A stretch of DNA of 64,000 nucleotides from assembly GCA_946811695.1 (NCBI GenBank), contig OX328130.1:69737973-69801972 (forward strand). Direction: 5' to 3'. This stretch comes from Gonocerus acuteangulatus (lineage: Eukaryota > Arthropoda > Insecta > Hemiptera > Coreidae). The notes beneath the pieces were generated by a model. The model made no database searches. It saw only the letters and a list, made by a program, of their open reading frames with translations, and was not told the origin of the DNA. Below are positions 32,009 through 44,913 of the stretch, in pieces. The first letter of the stretch is position 1, and the number at the start of each line of letters is the position of its first letter. A program made the translations under genes and the position numbers.

Positions 32009-32551
32009 TAAATAAATAAATAAATAAATAAAGCCTTTATTGCATAAGAGGAACAATACAAACAAAAAAAAAAAAAAACTATTTCCAAAAAAAATAACCA
32101 AAATAAAAAGTAATAAAAATTTAAATTCATTTCTTTTTAAATTACTATTTACAATATTTACAAATACATGTTTCTCATGCAGGCCTCCCCTTCATGGGGG
32201 TAATGGTCTAACTTCCCTGGCGACCAACCCAACTAGGAAGTGGAGTTCCCTGTTTCTTCCAACACTGCTTTCCATTTGTCTTTGTTCCTGGCAACGTTCA
32301 TCCAATTCGGACCAGCAACGGACTTAAAGACATCACTCCAACGCCTACATGGTCTTCCTCGTCTCCTCCTTAAGTTAAGCGGAATCCATTCCGTAGCCTT
32401 CAGGGTCCACCTGCTATCCTGCAATCTGGCAAGATGACCAGCCCATTTCCACTTAATTTTCTTTATATGCAGGCCTATATCTGTCACTCCAGATTCTTGC
32501 CGCATAAATGAACCCCTGACTTTATCCCGTCTCCTGTAGTTCATCATGCTT
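32009..32551 (-). mobile_element. RTE/Jockey-like LINE 3' end with 15-bp TSD
   Basis: TSD CATTTACCCGAGTAA at 31994-32008 and 32552-32566. The minus-strand frame 32547-32233 reads IKKIKWKWAGHLARLQDSRW and RRRRGRPCRRWSDVFKSVAG, the typical C-terminus of insect endonuclease-reverse transcriptase LINEs. The 3' tail is (TTTA)n-like and an AATAAAG signal is near it. Only the last 540 bp of the element was inserted. Confidence 0.9.
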
Positions 32552-32566
32552 CATTTACCCGAGTAA

Positions 32567-34618
<2,052 letters not shown>

Positions 34619-34619
34619 G

Positions 34620-34665
<46 letters not shown>

Positions 34666-34798
34666 GAACGGTTCCTCCCTCCCTTCAAGGGAGGAACCCC
34701 GCTTATAAGGTTGATCTCATGAAACAATCCGGAAGTGCCGACTAGAAAATTTCGCGTTTCAGAACCCCTAGAGACCGAAAATAACGGTGGTTCAAATT

Positions 34799-34835
<37 letters not shown>
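34619..34835 (+). repeat. DINE-like element end with T run and TA tract
   Basis: A 44-base T run (34619-34662), a palindrome built on CCTCCCTCCCTTCAAGGGAGG (middle bases only pair), then GTGCCGACTAGAAAATTTCG and GGTGGTTCAAATTTG leading into a TA tract (34801-34833). It is the inverted partner of 24138-24290 and parallels the 5' end of 28777-29972. Confidence 0.55.
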
Positions 34836-34836
<1 letters not shown>

Positions 34837-35429
34837 AATGATATTTTACATTACATATTTAAAAGTTTTAAATTTAACACAGAACTATCTGAAATTCCAA
34901 AAAGCTCATTGATATGTTAAATTCATTGAGATAAACAAATATTATTTGTTATATTTGTCTAGCAGTCGATACAGGTAGCATTGGATACCGGTAGGACGCT
35001 CCCGCCATGAAAGTTAGTTGAGTCTGTCACAAGCAGTCTGTGAAAAGGTGGCTCCAGTCTCATAGGGCAGTCTGTTGAGTTGTAATGGAAGAAACAGTCA
35101 CATACATGTCAGTGATGTGCTTGTAAAGCAGTTCAGTTTACAAGAAGATACAAGCTCATAAGTGCAGTTTAGTTAAAAAGAAGATACAGTCTCATACAGT
35201 AGTGCAGTTAAAAAGAAGCTACAGTCAGTACGTTAATGGAGATACAGTTTTAAAGAAGATCATGTCATGTGCAACTAATACGAAACTGGCTTTATATCAG
35301 GTAATGCTTGTTTATCTATATGCCTGGATGTAAAAAATTAGTTGATGATCATGTAATTAATTTTAAAATAATGAGTTATAATAATAATAATGGTATCATG
35401 ATGATTAGATAGTTAGCCGTCGAGGTGAT
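34836..35429. other. no gene; short imperfect repeats
   Basis: 35140-35265 repeats AAAAAGAAGATACAGTC-type units of about 40 bp. Otherwise nothing is recognised. Confidence 0.4.
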
Positions 35430-35497
35430 AAGTAAAGATGGAATGGTTGGGATTCGGCTAAATAAACCTCAATATGATTTTGTTTTAAAAAATCTAT

Positions 35498-35543
35498 ATT
35501 TCGGACGTTTCGGCAACTCATTGGTAGCCTTCGTCAGCTAAAA
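35498..35543 (-). ncRNA. hammerhead-like ribozyme motif
   Basis: On the minus strand: CTGACGA (35537-35531), stem II GGC-T-AC/GT-T-GCC, GAAAC, then the palindromic ACGT and cleavage-site C. This matches the pattern CUGANGA, stem II, GAAA, and U-H of a minimal hammerhead with a very short stem III. Stem I is weak. Confidence 0.6.
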
Positions 35544-35776
35544 TTACAAAAAAAAGAAATTAATACAAAAAACAAAAAAAAATAAGAAGCTATTTCTTTG
35601 TAAAATCAATTAACGTAACTAATTACTATTAAAATCAATTATTGTACCTATTTACTTTTTCATTCTATGAATTTAAGACGATATGTTCTTTTATAAGTTA
35701 ATTGTATCTATAGCTTTGGTACCTATCACAATCATAATTTTTTTTTGTTTTTTGTATTAATTTCTTTTTTTTGTAA

Positions 35777-35822
35777 TTTTAGCTGACGAAGGCTACCAAT
35801 GAGTTGCCGAAACGTCCGAAAT
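35777..35822 (+). ncRNA. hammerhead-like ribozyme motif
   Basis: Mirror copy of the previous motif: CTGACGA at 35783-35789, GGC/GCC stem II at 35791-35808, GAAACGTC at 35809-35816. Confidence 0.6.
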
Positions 35823-35893
35823 ATAGATTTTTTAAAACAAAATCATATTGAGGTTTATTTAGCCGAATCCCAACCATTCCATCTTTACTTAAT

Positions 35894-36533
35894 AATAATG
35901 GTAATAATCAAACGAATATAATGAATAAAAATGTTAACAACAATAATCATCTGAAAAATTTGGACATCAAATTTGGAAATAAAGTAAAATTTCTTTTTGA
36001 GTATGAATATCAAAATGGGATAGTAAAAATTGCAAAATTAAATCGGCCAACACGAAAGAGAATAAAACAAATCCATAGGAATAATTCGGACAGATGCAAA
36101 AAAGATTTTAATGATAAATAGTGGATCCAGGACAATTTTTAAATGTAGTACTAGTTTAGAATTTATATCTGTTACAAAAATTAGTTTAGTATAAGATTTA
36201 ATTAATAATAATAATATTTAAAAATTTGTCCTAAATTTAATAATCGTATTAGTTTAGGATAAGATAATTTTGATTATTATCTAAGAGTTTTTTCTTTTGT
36301 TTTGGTTTTTTATTATTTAAAATTATCTTTGTTTTACTTTACTGGACTCGAACCCGACCCCTGAGATAAAGAGTTTTTAAAATTAAATATTATAATTTTT
36401 TTATTATATTGGCTCCTAACGTAGAGGCTTAACGTAAATAAATAAACTTATTAAAAATAAAACTTTTTATTTATATTATAACATTTTGGCACATCAACGT
36501 GTGGGTATTATAAATTTATTTTATTTTTATTAT

Positions 36534-36536
<3 letters not shown>
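35894..36536. other. unassigned; possible LTR-element relic
   Basis: 35921-36121 encodes a Lys/Asn-rich frame ending KLNRPTRKRIKQIHRNN, which I cannot assign. TGGCTCCTAACGTAGAGGCT at 36409-36428 weakly resembles a tRNA-Lys PBS. No repeat pair confirms this. Confidence 0.25.
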
Positions 36537-36599
<63 letters not shown>

Positions 36600-38600
36600 C
36601 TGTTCGCGGATTTTCGGCGTCCCTAATGGTCCGATTTTGATGAAATTTGGTACAAAAATCCGTCGTCTAATTTGAAAGGTCAAGTTCGTTAACCAGCAAA
36701 ATCCGCCCACTGTAAGATGGCGTTTGGGGCGAAATTCGCGCAAAAAAATCGTAAAGCTTACGTTTTTGAGTTCATATGCTTGTAAGTACTCGTTTTATAG
36801 GCTTCTTGGGCTAGTAAAACGAATGGAACCATTTTTAAGGCGATAGCTTTAACCGCTTCTAAGAAAATCGGGGAAAAAAGTTGTTAAATCAAGTTTTTTG
36901 TTTGGTTACTTAGAATCAAGGGATTCAGTTGAAACATTTTTTACATGTTTGAATTTCATCAAAACTAACATGTTAAACTTTTGGTTACGTTTGGAGTTAA
37001 GGAAGGGTTAGAATAAAATATTTTATGAACAGACATGAAAAGTTTTGGGAACTTCGTATAATTTCATTAATATCTCGAACACGGTTAGGAAATTTTCATA
37101 AGTGGATAGGAACTATTTGAAAGCTTTCTAAATTCTCTACAAAAAAGATTGTGATACAATTTTTGATTAGGTGATATCAATCGAAGAAATAAGTACTTAA
37201 AACTTCAAATACGTCTGCTTAATTCTTATGAACGGGTTTTTGTCGTTCTTTTTGTAATTTTTGTCTCTTTCCCATAGTTTTTTATTGATTTTTATTTTTG
37301 TAATTTCTTATGTTAGGAAAATCTATTTGTGTGCAAAACAGGATAGGTAAAATGAGACCAATTTTCTGTTGCTAGAAATAATGAAAAGTTTTGGGAACTT
37401 CGTATACTTTCATTAATAACTCGAAAACGGTTGAAAATCTTGGGAAGCGAAAGGTTACCATTCGAAAGCTTACTAAATGGTCTACAAAATAGGTTCCGAA
37501 GAAAGTTTTGAATAAGCGATGTCGGAGAAATAAGTGCTTAAACTTTGAAGTAATAGATTTTGTTTATTCGAACGGTTCTTTTTGCCTGTTTTTATTCCTT
37601 GTTATTTTTTAATTGCTTAAAGTTAGATAATGTATTTGACAATAAAACAGATTAAGTAAAATAAGAACCACAATTCATTGTTAGAAATATAGCTTGCCCC
37701 AAGAGAAAGAGATTCGATGACGTCTTTTGAATATTTTCAATTGCCTTTATGCTGTTGGTTTTTTATTTTATTTTTTAACTGATTTTATTTGAAGAATTAT
37801 TACTATAGTAGAAGACCACAAGAAAACGTGAAAATTTTTGATATTTTTCAATGCATTCAACGTATGAAATAGGTATCTCTAGAAGAGGATTCTGGTTATT
37901 TCTTGTTATTATTTTATTGCTTCTAGTAGGAGGATGTATTTCTCAATGAAACAGGGGAATAAATACAAATTCTCTGAACATGTAACAAAACTGAAAACGT
38001 AAATATTCTCCGTCAAACATCTGTCCGGGTCGAGGTAATAGGCAGGCTTCAGGTAGGATTTTATTGCACTTCATAAATCCAGATGCATCCCAGGACAGGT
38101 GACAGTTACTATACCTGTAGGAAGTCATGCAGCCAAATGCTGTACTAGAAATATAATTATATTTTGTGGTTGAATGAGGCCGTTGTTCATTAAAAAATAA
38201 CACGGTGCTAATGACCTCAGCAGTAGATGCACCAAAAGAAAAGGAAAAAAAACAAAAAAAAAAACACTACGTTCTAATTTTCTCTTACAATTTTATTTTG
38301 TTTAATTGCATTTAACAGTAAAATGAGTAGGTAAGTGTTTTTAATTGCATTTAACACTAAAATGGATGTGTTAGTAAAGCAAATTAAGTCAATTAGAAAG
38401 ATATTCGTAGTAGAGTCTTCGTAGGGAGAAACTTGGGACGGTGGAAAGAGTAATTTCCGCTTAGAATAATTTCTTATGCCTTGCCGACAATCTTGCTTTT
38501 CTTTAGAATATGTGTTTACATTAAGAATGATCTAAACAAAGTAATAACTGTTTTTATTCTATGTATACAAAATTATACCAGGGATATGAATGGAACCGTG
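36537..38600 (-). repeat. TA tract plus DINE-like repeats, minus strand
   Basis: TA tract 36538-36595, then TTTGTCTGTTCGCGGATTTT and the conserved module (36600-36790) in minus orientation, followed by degenerate repeats of the TCGAAAACGGTT-type body to about 37700. 37700-38600 is AT-rich without a gene. A terminal-hairpin motif GCAG-TTC-CTGC is at 38612-38622, followed by AAGTCGGAC and T. Confidence 0.5.
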
Positions 38601-38644
38601 CTAAGATGATGCAGTTCCTGCAAGTCGGACTTTTTTTTATTGCA

Positions 38645-40154
38645 ATGAGGGGAAAACCTAAAAAGCCCTCAGGGGATTCGCCTCGTGCAACTCCCCCAGT
38701 GTGTGGGACTCTCACCCACCGAAAACCCCTCATTTCTGGTATGATTCCCTCTTGGAATAGCTGCTCTGGCCAATCTTCAAGAGGGTACCTTATTTCCCCC
38801 TAAAGGGGACCAACCTTGTTCTCATTACATTTATGGGGGACTAACTCTGTTCCCCTCCCACTTCTTTTTTAGCAAGACTCTGCTTGTGAAAGTGACAACT
38901 GCATTCCACTTATCAGGGCTTGACAGCTTTTTCCCATCTTTTGCATTGAAAAAAGGATACCGTCGTAGACTAGTTTCCTTTCTCTAATGAGGAGGTCGAT
39001 TGGTATAACCCCGGCCACCACCAATGCTGCCGGCTCCGAGACAGTCTTGTAGGCCGAAGCTATACGAAGTGCCGCTCTCCTCTGTATTAAGGCCAGTTTT
39101 CTGCGATGGCATTCCTTTTCCATGGCGCATGCCCAGACCTCGCATCCATAGAGGAGAATCGAGTGCACCACCGTCATTAGAACTCGACGCCTACTGGCCA
39201 GAGGGCCACCGACATTTGCCATAAGTCTTCGCCAAGGTTGGCGGAAACTCCAACTGCCTTCTCCGCTGCGAAGGAGACCTGATCCCTGTAAGTACGCTTG
39301 TTATCAAGCCTCAGACCCAGGTACCTGACAGCTCTCTTTGACCGTATGATCACTTGGCCTACACGGAAGTCCAGGATAGTCTAGATTCTATGCTGTGTCA
39401 GCAAGAAAATTTCAGTTTTTTCCATTGCTAGACTAAGCTCGTTATTGTCCATCCAAAGGACCACTCTTTGCATCTCTTGATTCAGCCTCATCTGGAGGTC
39501 CTTGAGTGTCCCTGCTAAGATAACTGCAGCGATATCGTCCCCATATCCCACAGGAAACACTCGTCTGGCATCCCTTCACAGAGAAGCTCATCATATTGTA
39601 TGTTCCAGAGGTCAGGGCCTAAAATGGACCCTTGGGCTACACTGGCCGTGATCTCCTTCGAGCGGGGTTCATCCGTTGATTCATATTCTAGCCATCTGCC
39701 ACTCAGATAGCTCTCCAACAATCTTTGCAGGTACAGAGGGACTGAGAACCTTTTCAATGCCTTTAATATGTCAGTCCATCTAGCTGAGTTAAACGCCTTT
39801 CTCATGTCTAGTGTTACTAGCATAACGTTTCGACGGGAAGAAGCAATGTCTCGGCGAGTCTCTAAAACAGTTAAAATCACTCTGTGACCAGCATCGACAG
39901 TCGACCGCCCCTCTCGGAAACCAAATTGCCTGTTGGAAAGCCCTTTGGCCAGCTCCGATGCGGCTGCCAGTCTCGGCTTAATAAGTCTTTCGAGAAGCTT
40001 CCCGGTTGTGTCCAGCAGAGTCTGACAGAGGTCTGTATGCAGACAGGGTCTCAAGGTCACCTTTGCCTTTTGGTATTAGTACTAGTCGTTGGACTTTCCA
40101 TCTGGCCAGAAATACACCATCAATCAAGCAGTGGTTGTACATACGCAGGAGCAA
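38645..40154 (-). pseudogene. R1-like LINE ORF2, copy 1 (RT core to 3' end)
   Basis: Minus-strand order: PKGKGDLE region near 40070, RFGFREGRSTVD-type RT motif (QFGFREGRSTVDAG), LVTLDMRKAFNSARW, AQGSILGPDLWN, a catalytic GYGDDIAAV after a frameshift near 39545, then the C-terminal region with CHRRKLALIQRRAALRIASA. The 3' UTR has the R1-style GAGGCGAATCCCCTGAGG, ending near 38645. It overlaps copy 2 by about 450 bp and lacks the Penelope-like insertion. Confidence 0.87.
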
Positions 40155-40527
40155 TAAAAATAATGGGACAGGGACAAATAAATAAAAATTTACTTTAAAA
40201 ATATATTTGGCAAAATAAATTCAAAATTAAAAAAATTGTTAATCCAAACAATTAAACCTATTGTAATAAGTAATATTCATACTGTGAGTATGTAACCTGT
40301 CTACTTAACATTCCGTAATTTTATATGTTTTTTTTTTTTTTCTGAGTAATTCCTGTTTCTTATAGGAGTAAGGACCTACACACATATAAAAGAGGAAGAA
40401 GAGCTTAATTTACCTTTGGAATCTGAGCAGCTTGAAGGTAGATAATACAAATCACTATTTGTATAACTTTTATTCATATAATATTAAAAAATGGCGCTAA
40501 TAGCAAAGATTTGTTGATGCGCCGTAA

Positions 40528-40607
<80 letters not shown>

Positions 40608-40979
40608 ATAAATGTATGTTATTAGGTTTAGGCTAGAAAAGGCTGTTGGCCTGTTGATGGGTATTTTTAATTTTTATTAATTATTAATTTCTGCCTACCT
40701 ATTTAAACCAAAACTTCTAAAGCTCTGGAAATATCATCCTTTATTAGTACTAACATGTAAATTTGACTAACAAGGGGAGTATACAGCGATGGGGTCACCG
40801 ATTTGGACCAATTTTTTTCTGGTGATTCTACATCGAAAAATAGTCGTCACGTGTCCGAGCGTTCCGTCCAATGCGCCTTAGGAGCGGAGAAATAAAATAA
40901 AATAGGTCGAAAGTGCTTTATTTTTTATACCGAGTTTAGAAAATGATATTGACATGATTCTTTCACCAATTCATTCGTT
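40155..40979 (+). repeat. displaced copy of a zinc-finger gene intron/exon block
   Basis: This 825-bp block is nearly identical to 45149-45946 and differs mainly in TA-tract length. It includes a copy of the small exon (40366-40437), a SINE-1 tail (40491-40535), a TA tract (40537-40600) and the left tip of the palindrome whose full copy is 45737-47432. It sits between two pieces of the R1-like LINE. An ATATTGATATTCA-type filler separates its right edge from LINE sequence. Confidence 0.88.
40366..40437 (+). pseudogene. duplicated small exon (displaced)
   Basis: 72 bp, phase 1 at both ends, preceded by a T-rich tract and TATAG, followed by GTAGAT. It encodes VRTYTHIKEEEELNLPLESE plus QLE. No zinc-finger exon lies downstream before the LINE and PLE, so it is probably not used. 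Confidence 0.6.
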
Positions 40980-40992
40980 CATATTGATATTC

Positions 40993-41246
40993 AATATTCT
41001 AGCTATCTGCCACTCAGATAGCTCTCCAACAATCTTTGCAGGTACAGAGGGACTGAGAACCTTTTCAATGCCTTTAATATGTCAGTCCATCTAGCTGAGT
41101 TAAACGCCTTTCTCATGTCTAGTGTTACTAGCATAACGTTTCGACGGGAAGAAGCAATGTCTCGGCGAGTCTCTAAAACAGTTAAAATCACTCTGTGACC
41201 AGCATCGACAGTCGACCGCCCCTCTCGGAAACCAAATTGCCTGTTG
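40993..41246 (-). pseudogene. R1-like LINE ORF2, copy 2, RT core segment
   Basis: Repeats 39688-39940 with one visible substitution; it contains LVTLDMRKAFNSARW. It ends at CCAAATTGCCTGTTG, the left TSD of the Penelope-like element, and the LINE continues at 43630. Confidence 0.87.
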
Positions 41247-41360
41247 ATTGAGAAGATATGGTCGACCGTTCAGAAGTAGGAAGCGTAGATCGTCGGGGTT
41301 TCGGTCAGTGTTCTTATTCAATAAAACACATTTTATATGCTAAAATGTATATTTATTGCC

Positions 41361-41399
41361 GCCAACGTTTCGGCTTGCTATACAAGCCATCTTCAGGGC
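41361..41399 (-). ncRNA. hammerhead-like ribozyme, left PLE end
   Basis: Reverse complement of the motif at 43506-43544: GCC, CTGAAGA, stem GGCTTG/CAAGCC with loop TATAG, GAAAC, GTT, GGC. Confidence 0.7.
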
Positions 41400-41508
41400 T
41401 GTAAAAACATATATGGTGTAACAATCGTAAGGACAGAAACAATAACAAAAACAATAAAAAAAAAGGCTAGAAACATTAACATAAATATCAGTACCTATAT
41501 GCTTGAAA

Positions 41509-41517
<9 letters not shown>

Positions 41518-41559
<42 letters not shown>

Positions 41560-41813
41560 CATATATATATATACATACACACACACATATATATACATAT
41601 ACATATATGCATACATACACACACACATATATGCATATATACATATGAATACATACATACACACATATACACATATACACACATACACACATATATATAT
41701 ATATAAAGTATAATAATAGCAATATAAATAAATATAACTGTATAGTGACATACCTATTGCTAGAAACATTAACATAAATATGGGTACCTATATGCTTGAA
41801 AATACAAATATAA

Positions 41814-41891
<78 letters not shown>

Positions 41892-41935
41892 ATATATATA
41901 TATATATATAGTATAATAATAGCAATATAAATAAA
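41518..41935. repeat. TA/CA/CATA microsatellite cluster
   Basis: TA runs with ACACACATA variants, plus a direct duplication of TAGAAACATTAACATAAATA (41469 and 41760 regions). They lie in the PLE downstream of its coding region. 41936-42350 holds a GGAGG-rich imperfect repeat (GATAAAGGACTTGCCG at 42139 and 42267). No gene on the plus strand. Confidence 0.85.
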
Positions 41936-42352
41936 TATACATGTATATGGTATCCAAGCGAATACAGTACAGGTGTCATAGTAACATACCTATTGAGAAG
42001 ATTGAGAACTGTCCCGTTTCAAGAAGAGAACATTTCTGAAGACTGGAAGGATGGGTCAGATAGTAGAGAATGGGGGGAGGGGGTGGATAGGAGTGGGGCT
42101 AGGAGTAAGGAGACATAGAGGGTAAAGACCGCGGTAAAGATAAAGGACTTGCCGATGGATATTGCAGGTACAGGGAAGGATTGGGCCAGTGTTAGACCGG
42201 AGAGGATGGGGGTGAGGGGGTTGGGGAAAGTCAACCTGGGAGTAAGGACAGAGGGACGGCGGTAAAGATAAAGGACTTGCCGGTGGGTATTGCAGGTACA
42301 AGGAGGGATCAGACGGTGTGTGGGAATAGGGCAACGAACCGGGTGGGATTAC

Positions 42353-43480
42353 CTAACGGGAGGCTTTGAGGATATGGAAAATGTTGGAATAGGTTGAGGA
42401 GATGACTTCTTTGTCAATTTTGTCATTGACGGGATTGTTTTCTAGATGGATATATATGGATTCAGAAAGGAGACGCTTTTCAAGGTTGGGTTCAGTGGAG
42501 AGGATGGAGAAGTTTTGGAAATCAAATTTATGTCCGTCCGTGATAGCGTGTCTAGAAAGTGCGGTTTTAATGTCTCTGTTCTTAATGTTGTATTTGTGTG
42601 TTGTGAGTCTGCTATGAATGCGGTTCTTCGTCTGTCCAATGTAAGTGCTGTTGCAGTGTGGTGTAGAGCAAGGAATTCGGTAAACGACGTTGGATCTATT
42701 TCCTTGTGGGATGGGGTCTTTGAGAGTGGTATATAGGGTTTTCAGTTTATTTTTAGTGGATAGACCTAGATTTAGGTTGGGAAATGTGCTTCTGAGGGAT
42801 TTTTGGATTTTTTCAGAGAGGTTAGGGATGTACGGAAGGGATCTGAATAGGGGGGCGACACTATCTTGCGAGGTGGAGGGGGGTTTAGGATTTTTAATTG
42901 AATTTATGAGGGAGGTGATGGTGTGTTTCGGGAATCCATTGGCTTGGAGTATTTCTAGGAGTCGGGATGTGTTTTTGGGATGAAATTTAGGATCAGATAG
43001 GGTAAGGGATCGAAATATTAGGTTTCTAGCTGTATTGAGGATTTGATGAGGGGGGTGTGAGGATTGGTAATGGAGGAGTCGGCCAGAGTAAGTGGGTTTG
43101 GTGTACCAATCGGTGGATAAGGAGCCATCGGGGTTTCTAATCACAAGTAGGTCTAGGAAGGGTAGAGAGTTATTGGATTCGGTTTCAACGGTGAATTTCA
43201 ATCGGGGGTGGTAGGAGTTAAAGGCGGCTAAGATCTGAGGAATACTATGCGGGTTGAGGATGAGGAAAAGGTCATCTACATATTTTTTAATGAAAATTAT
43301 GTCGTTGGGGAACATCGGGAGGGTGAGATTGAGGAGGTCATTTAGGGTGATATTGGCTATATCGGGTGCGAGACAATTTCCCATGGCGAGGCCAGAGGTT
43401 TGGTGGTAGTATTTGTCTTGGAAAAGGAGGTAGCCAGATTTACAACATAGGGATAGGGATTCAAGATAGGAGGCTTGGGA
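42353..43480 (-). pseudogene. Penelope-like Pol: RT and GIY-YIG endonuclease, 5'-truncated
   Basis: The frame is open from about 43480 to the stop at 42353; the first in-frame Met is at 43384. RT motifs: HQTSGLAMGNCLAPDIANI and the catalytic YVDD (residues 35-38 from that Met). A GIY-YIG nuclease follows with VVYRIPC (233), CNSTYIGQTKNR (244-255), His263 and Glu308 (RLLSESIYI). This domain pair is diagnostic of Penelope-like elements, in which RT and nuclease act in target-primed insertion. The RT fingers are missing because the copy starts inside RT, so it is not autonomous. Confidence 0.93.
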
Positions 43481-43505
43481 TTGTTACACCATATATGTTT
43501 TTACA

Positions 43506-43544
43506 GCCCTGAAGATGGCTTGTATAGCAAGCCGAAACGTTGGC
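43506..43544 (+). ncRNA. hammerhead-like ribozyme, right PLE end
   Basis: Stem I GCC/GGC (43506-43508, 43542-43544), core CTGAAGA (43509-43515), a U, stem II GGCTTG-TATAG-CAAGCC (43517-43533), GAAAC then GTT with U16.1 and H17. The very short palindromic ACGT stem III is the arrangement reported for Penelope-like elements. Confidence 0.72.
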
Positions 43545-43629
43545 GGCAATAAATATACATTTTAGCATATAAAATGTGTTTTATTGAATAAGAACACTGA
43601 CCGAAACCCCGACGATCTACGCTTCCTTC

Positions 43630-44210
43630 CCAAATTGCCTGTTGGAAAGCCCTCCGGCCAGCTCCGATGCGGCTGCCAGTCTCGGCTTAATAAGTCTTTC
43701 GAGAAGCTTCCCGGTTGTGTCCAGCAGAGTCTGACAGAGGTCTGTATGCAGACAGGGTCTCAAGGTCACCTTTGCCTTTTGGTATTAGTACTAGTCGTTG
43801 GACTTTCCATCTGGCCAGAAATAAACCATCAATCAAGCAGTGGTTGTACATACGCAGGAGCAATTGAGGATAGTCCTTGGCTACTAATTTCAGAACCTCA
43901 GTGGGAATTCCATCTGGACCCGGTGCTTTTTTATTTTCCAAAGCATTTGCCGCTGATGCTAATTCCTCCTCCTGAAATAGTAAGATTTGCTCATCGTCTG
44001 CTTCGCCTTTCTCTTTTTCACGCTTTGGGTGTGAGGGGAAGAGACTGCCCACTATGTAATCCATTTTTGGTCCACTTAGTCCGGGTGCAGCCGATCGGTT
44101 CCCAAGCGTTTTCATTACAAGCTTGTACCCCAAGCCCCATGTGTCAACGTCAATCTTTAATACAAGACCTGTCTCAGACAGTAGGAAACTTTGAACTGAC
44201 TTAATCCATC
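43630..44210 (-). pseudogene. R1-like LINE ORF2, copy 2, RT N-terminal part
   Basis: Reads KIDVDTWGLGYKLVMKTLG, KKAPGPDGIPTEVLKLVAKD and WKVQRLVLIPKGKGDLE, the standard start of R1-clade RT, then a frameshift where SAYRP continues. 43645-43862 repeats 39937-40154 with a few substitutions. The endonuclease domain upstream is absent. Confidence 0.85.
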
Positions 44211-44706
44211 AGTTTCAGGGTAGATAAGAGGTGTACAATTTTATTTGCCCAAGTTTTGTTTGTCATATCCTGATTAATCCTATTTCTATTCCACAATATA
44301 GGTAGCAAATATTCTAGCAAGGTTATTGGCCTTATTATTTGTTTTATATACAATCAAATAGTAATTTCCAATCATTAGAAATGAAAAATTAAATCAAAGT
44401 TTAATGTTTTGAACTAAAAAACAAGTGTACAAATAAATTTGGCCAGGAGTGTAGACTTTGAGACCGCCACACTTCTTGTCCCAGAACCCTTACATCCGTA
44501 TCTTACTATCCTTCTTATCCAAAGGGAGAATATTTTCACAAGATTTAAGATCAGCCGCCTCTCTCCCCACTTCCCATTGGAAGCACATCCTCTTAAAAAA
44601 TTTGAATTATCCAAAATTTTATTTGAATTAACCACAATTTTTTACATTGTTTATGCCCTAAAATCTAGGGGCCGAGAGAAAGACGATTTTAATTATTCAT
44701 GTTCCA
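44211..44706. other. no gene recognised
   Basis: AT-rich sequence with a short CCTCTCTCCCCACTTCCC stretch. Open frames in both strands have no recognisable domain. Confidence 0.4.
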
Positions 44707-44816
44707 CTGTGTGTGTGTGTGTGTGTGCGTGCGTGCGTGTGTGTGTGTGCGCGCGCGCGCGCGTGTGTGTGTGTGCGCGTGTGCGTGCGTGCGTGTGTGT
44801 GTGTGTGTGTGTGTGT
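44707..44816. repeat. (GT)n/(GC)n microsatellite
   Basis: About 110 bp of GTGTGT with GCGCGC and GTGC variants. The Cys/Val-rich frame across it is an artefact. Confidence 0.95.
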
Positions 44817-44913
44817 AGTAATGATGCGCTGTTTTAAATTATGAGAATAAGATATATAGTCACAATGAGGGCAGGAGTGAGGTTTATCATTCCTATGTTT
44901 TGAGACAATGGGT

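Larger units (their letters stand above)
35430..35893. mobile_element. long palindrome carrying hammerhead-like motifs (orphan pLTR pair)
   Basis: The arms 35430-35583 and 35737-35893 are near-perfect inverted copies, outermost sequence AAGTAAAGATGGAATGG. Each arm contains a hammerhead-type core reading outward. Penelope-like elements end in such ribozyme-bearing repeats in inverted order, so this may be a pair of pLTRs that lost the coding region. No coding region remains in the 150-bp spacer. Confidence 0.65.
41247..43629 (-). mobile_element. Penelope-like element with inverted hammerhead-bearing ends
   Basis: 2.4 kb flanked by a 15-bp TSD CCAAATTGCCTGTTG (41232-41246, 43630-43644); the empty site is in LINE copy 1 near 39916-39930. 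The outer about 150-bp repeats (about 41277-41425 and 43478-43626) are inverted relative to each other. The interior encodes RT plus GIY-YIG nuclease on the minus strand, truncated at its 5' end. About 30 bp of extra sequence lies between the left TSD and the left repeat. Confidence 0.93.

Noticed and set aside
36409..36428. tRNA-Lys-type primer binding site
   Set aside because: The match is weak and no LTR pair or pol domain supports it.
42402..42983. Plus-strand open frames opposite the Penelope-like Pol
   Set aside because: They are antisense shadows of a clear RT-GIY-YIG frame.
44439..44837. 132-residue frame ending in Cys/Val repeats
   Set aside because: It runs through the GT microsatellite and its upstream part has no domain.
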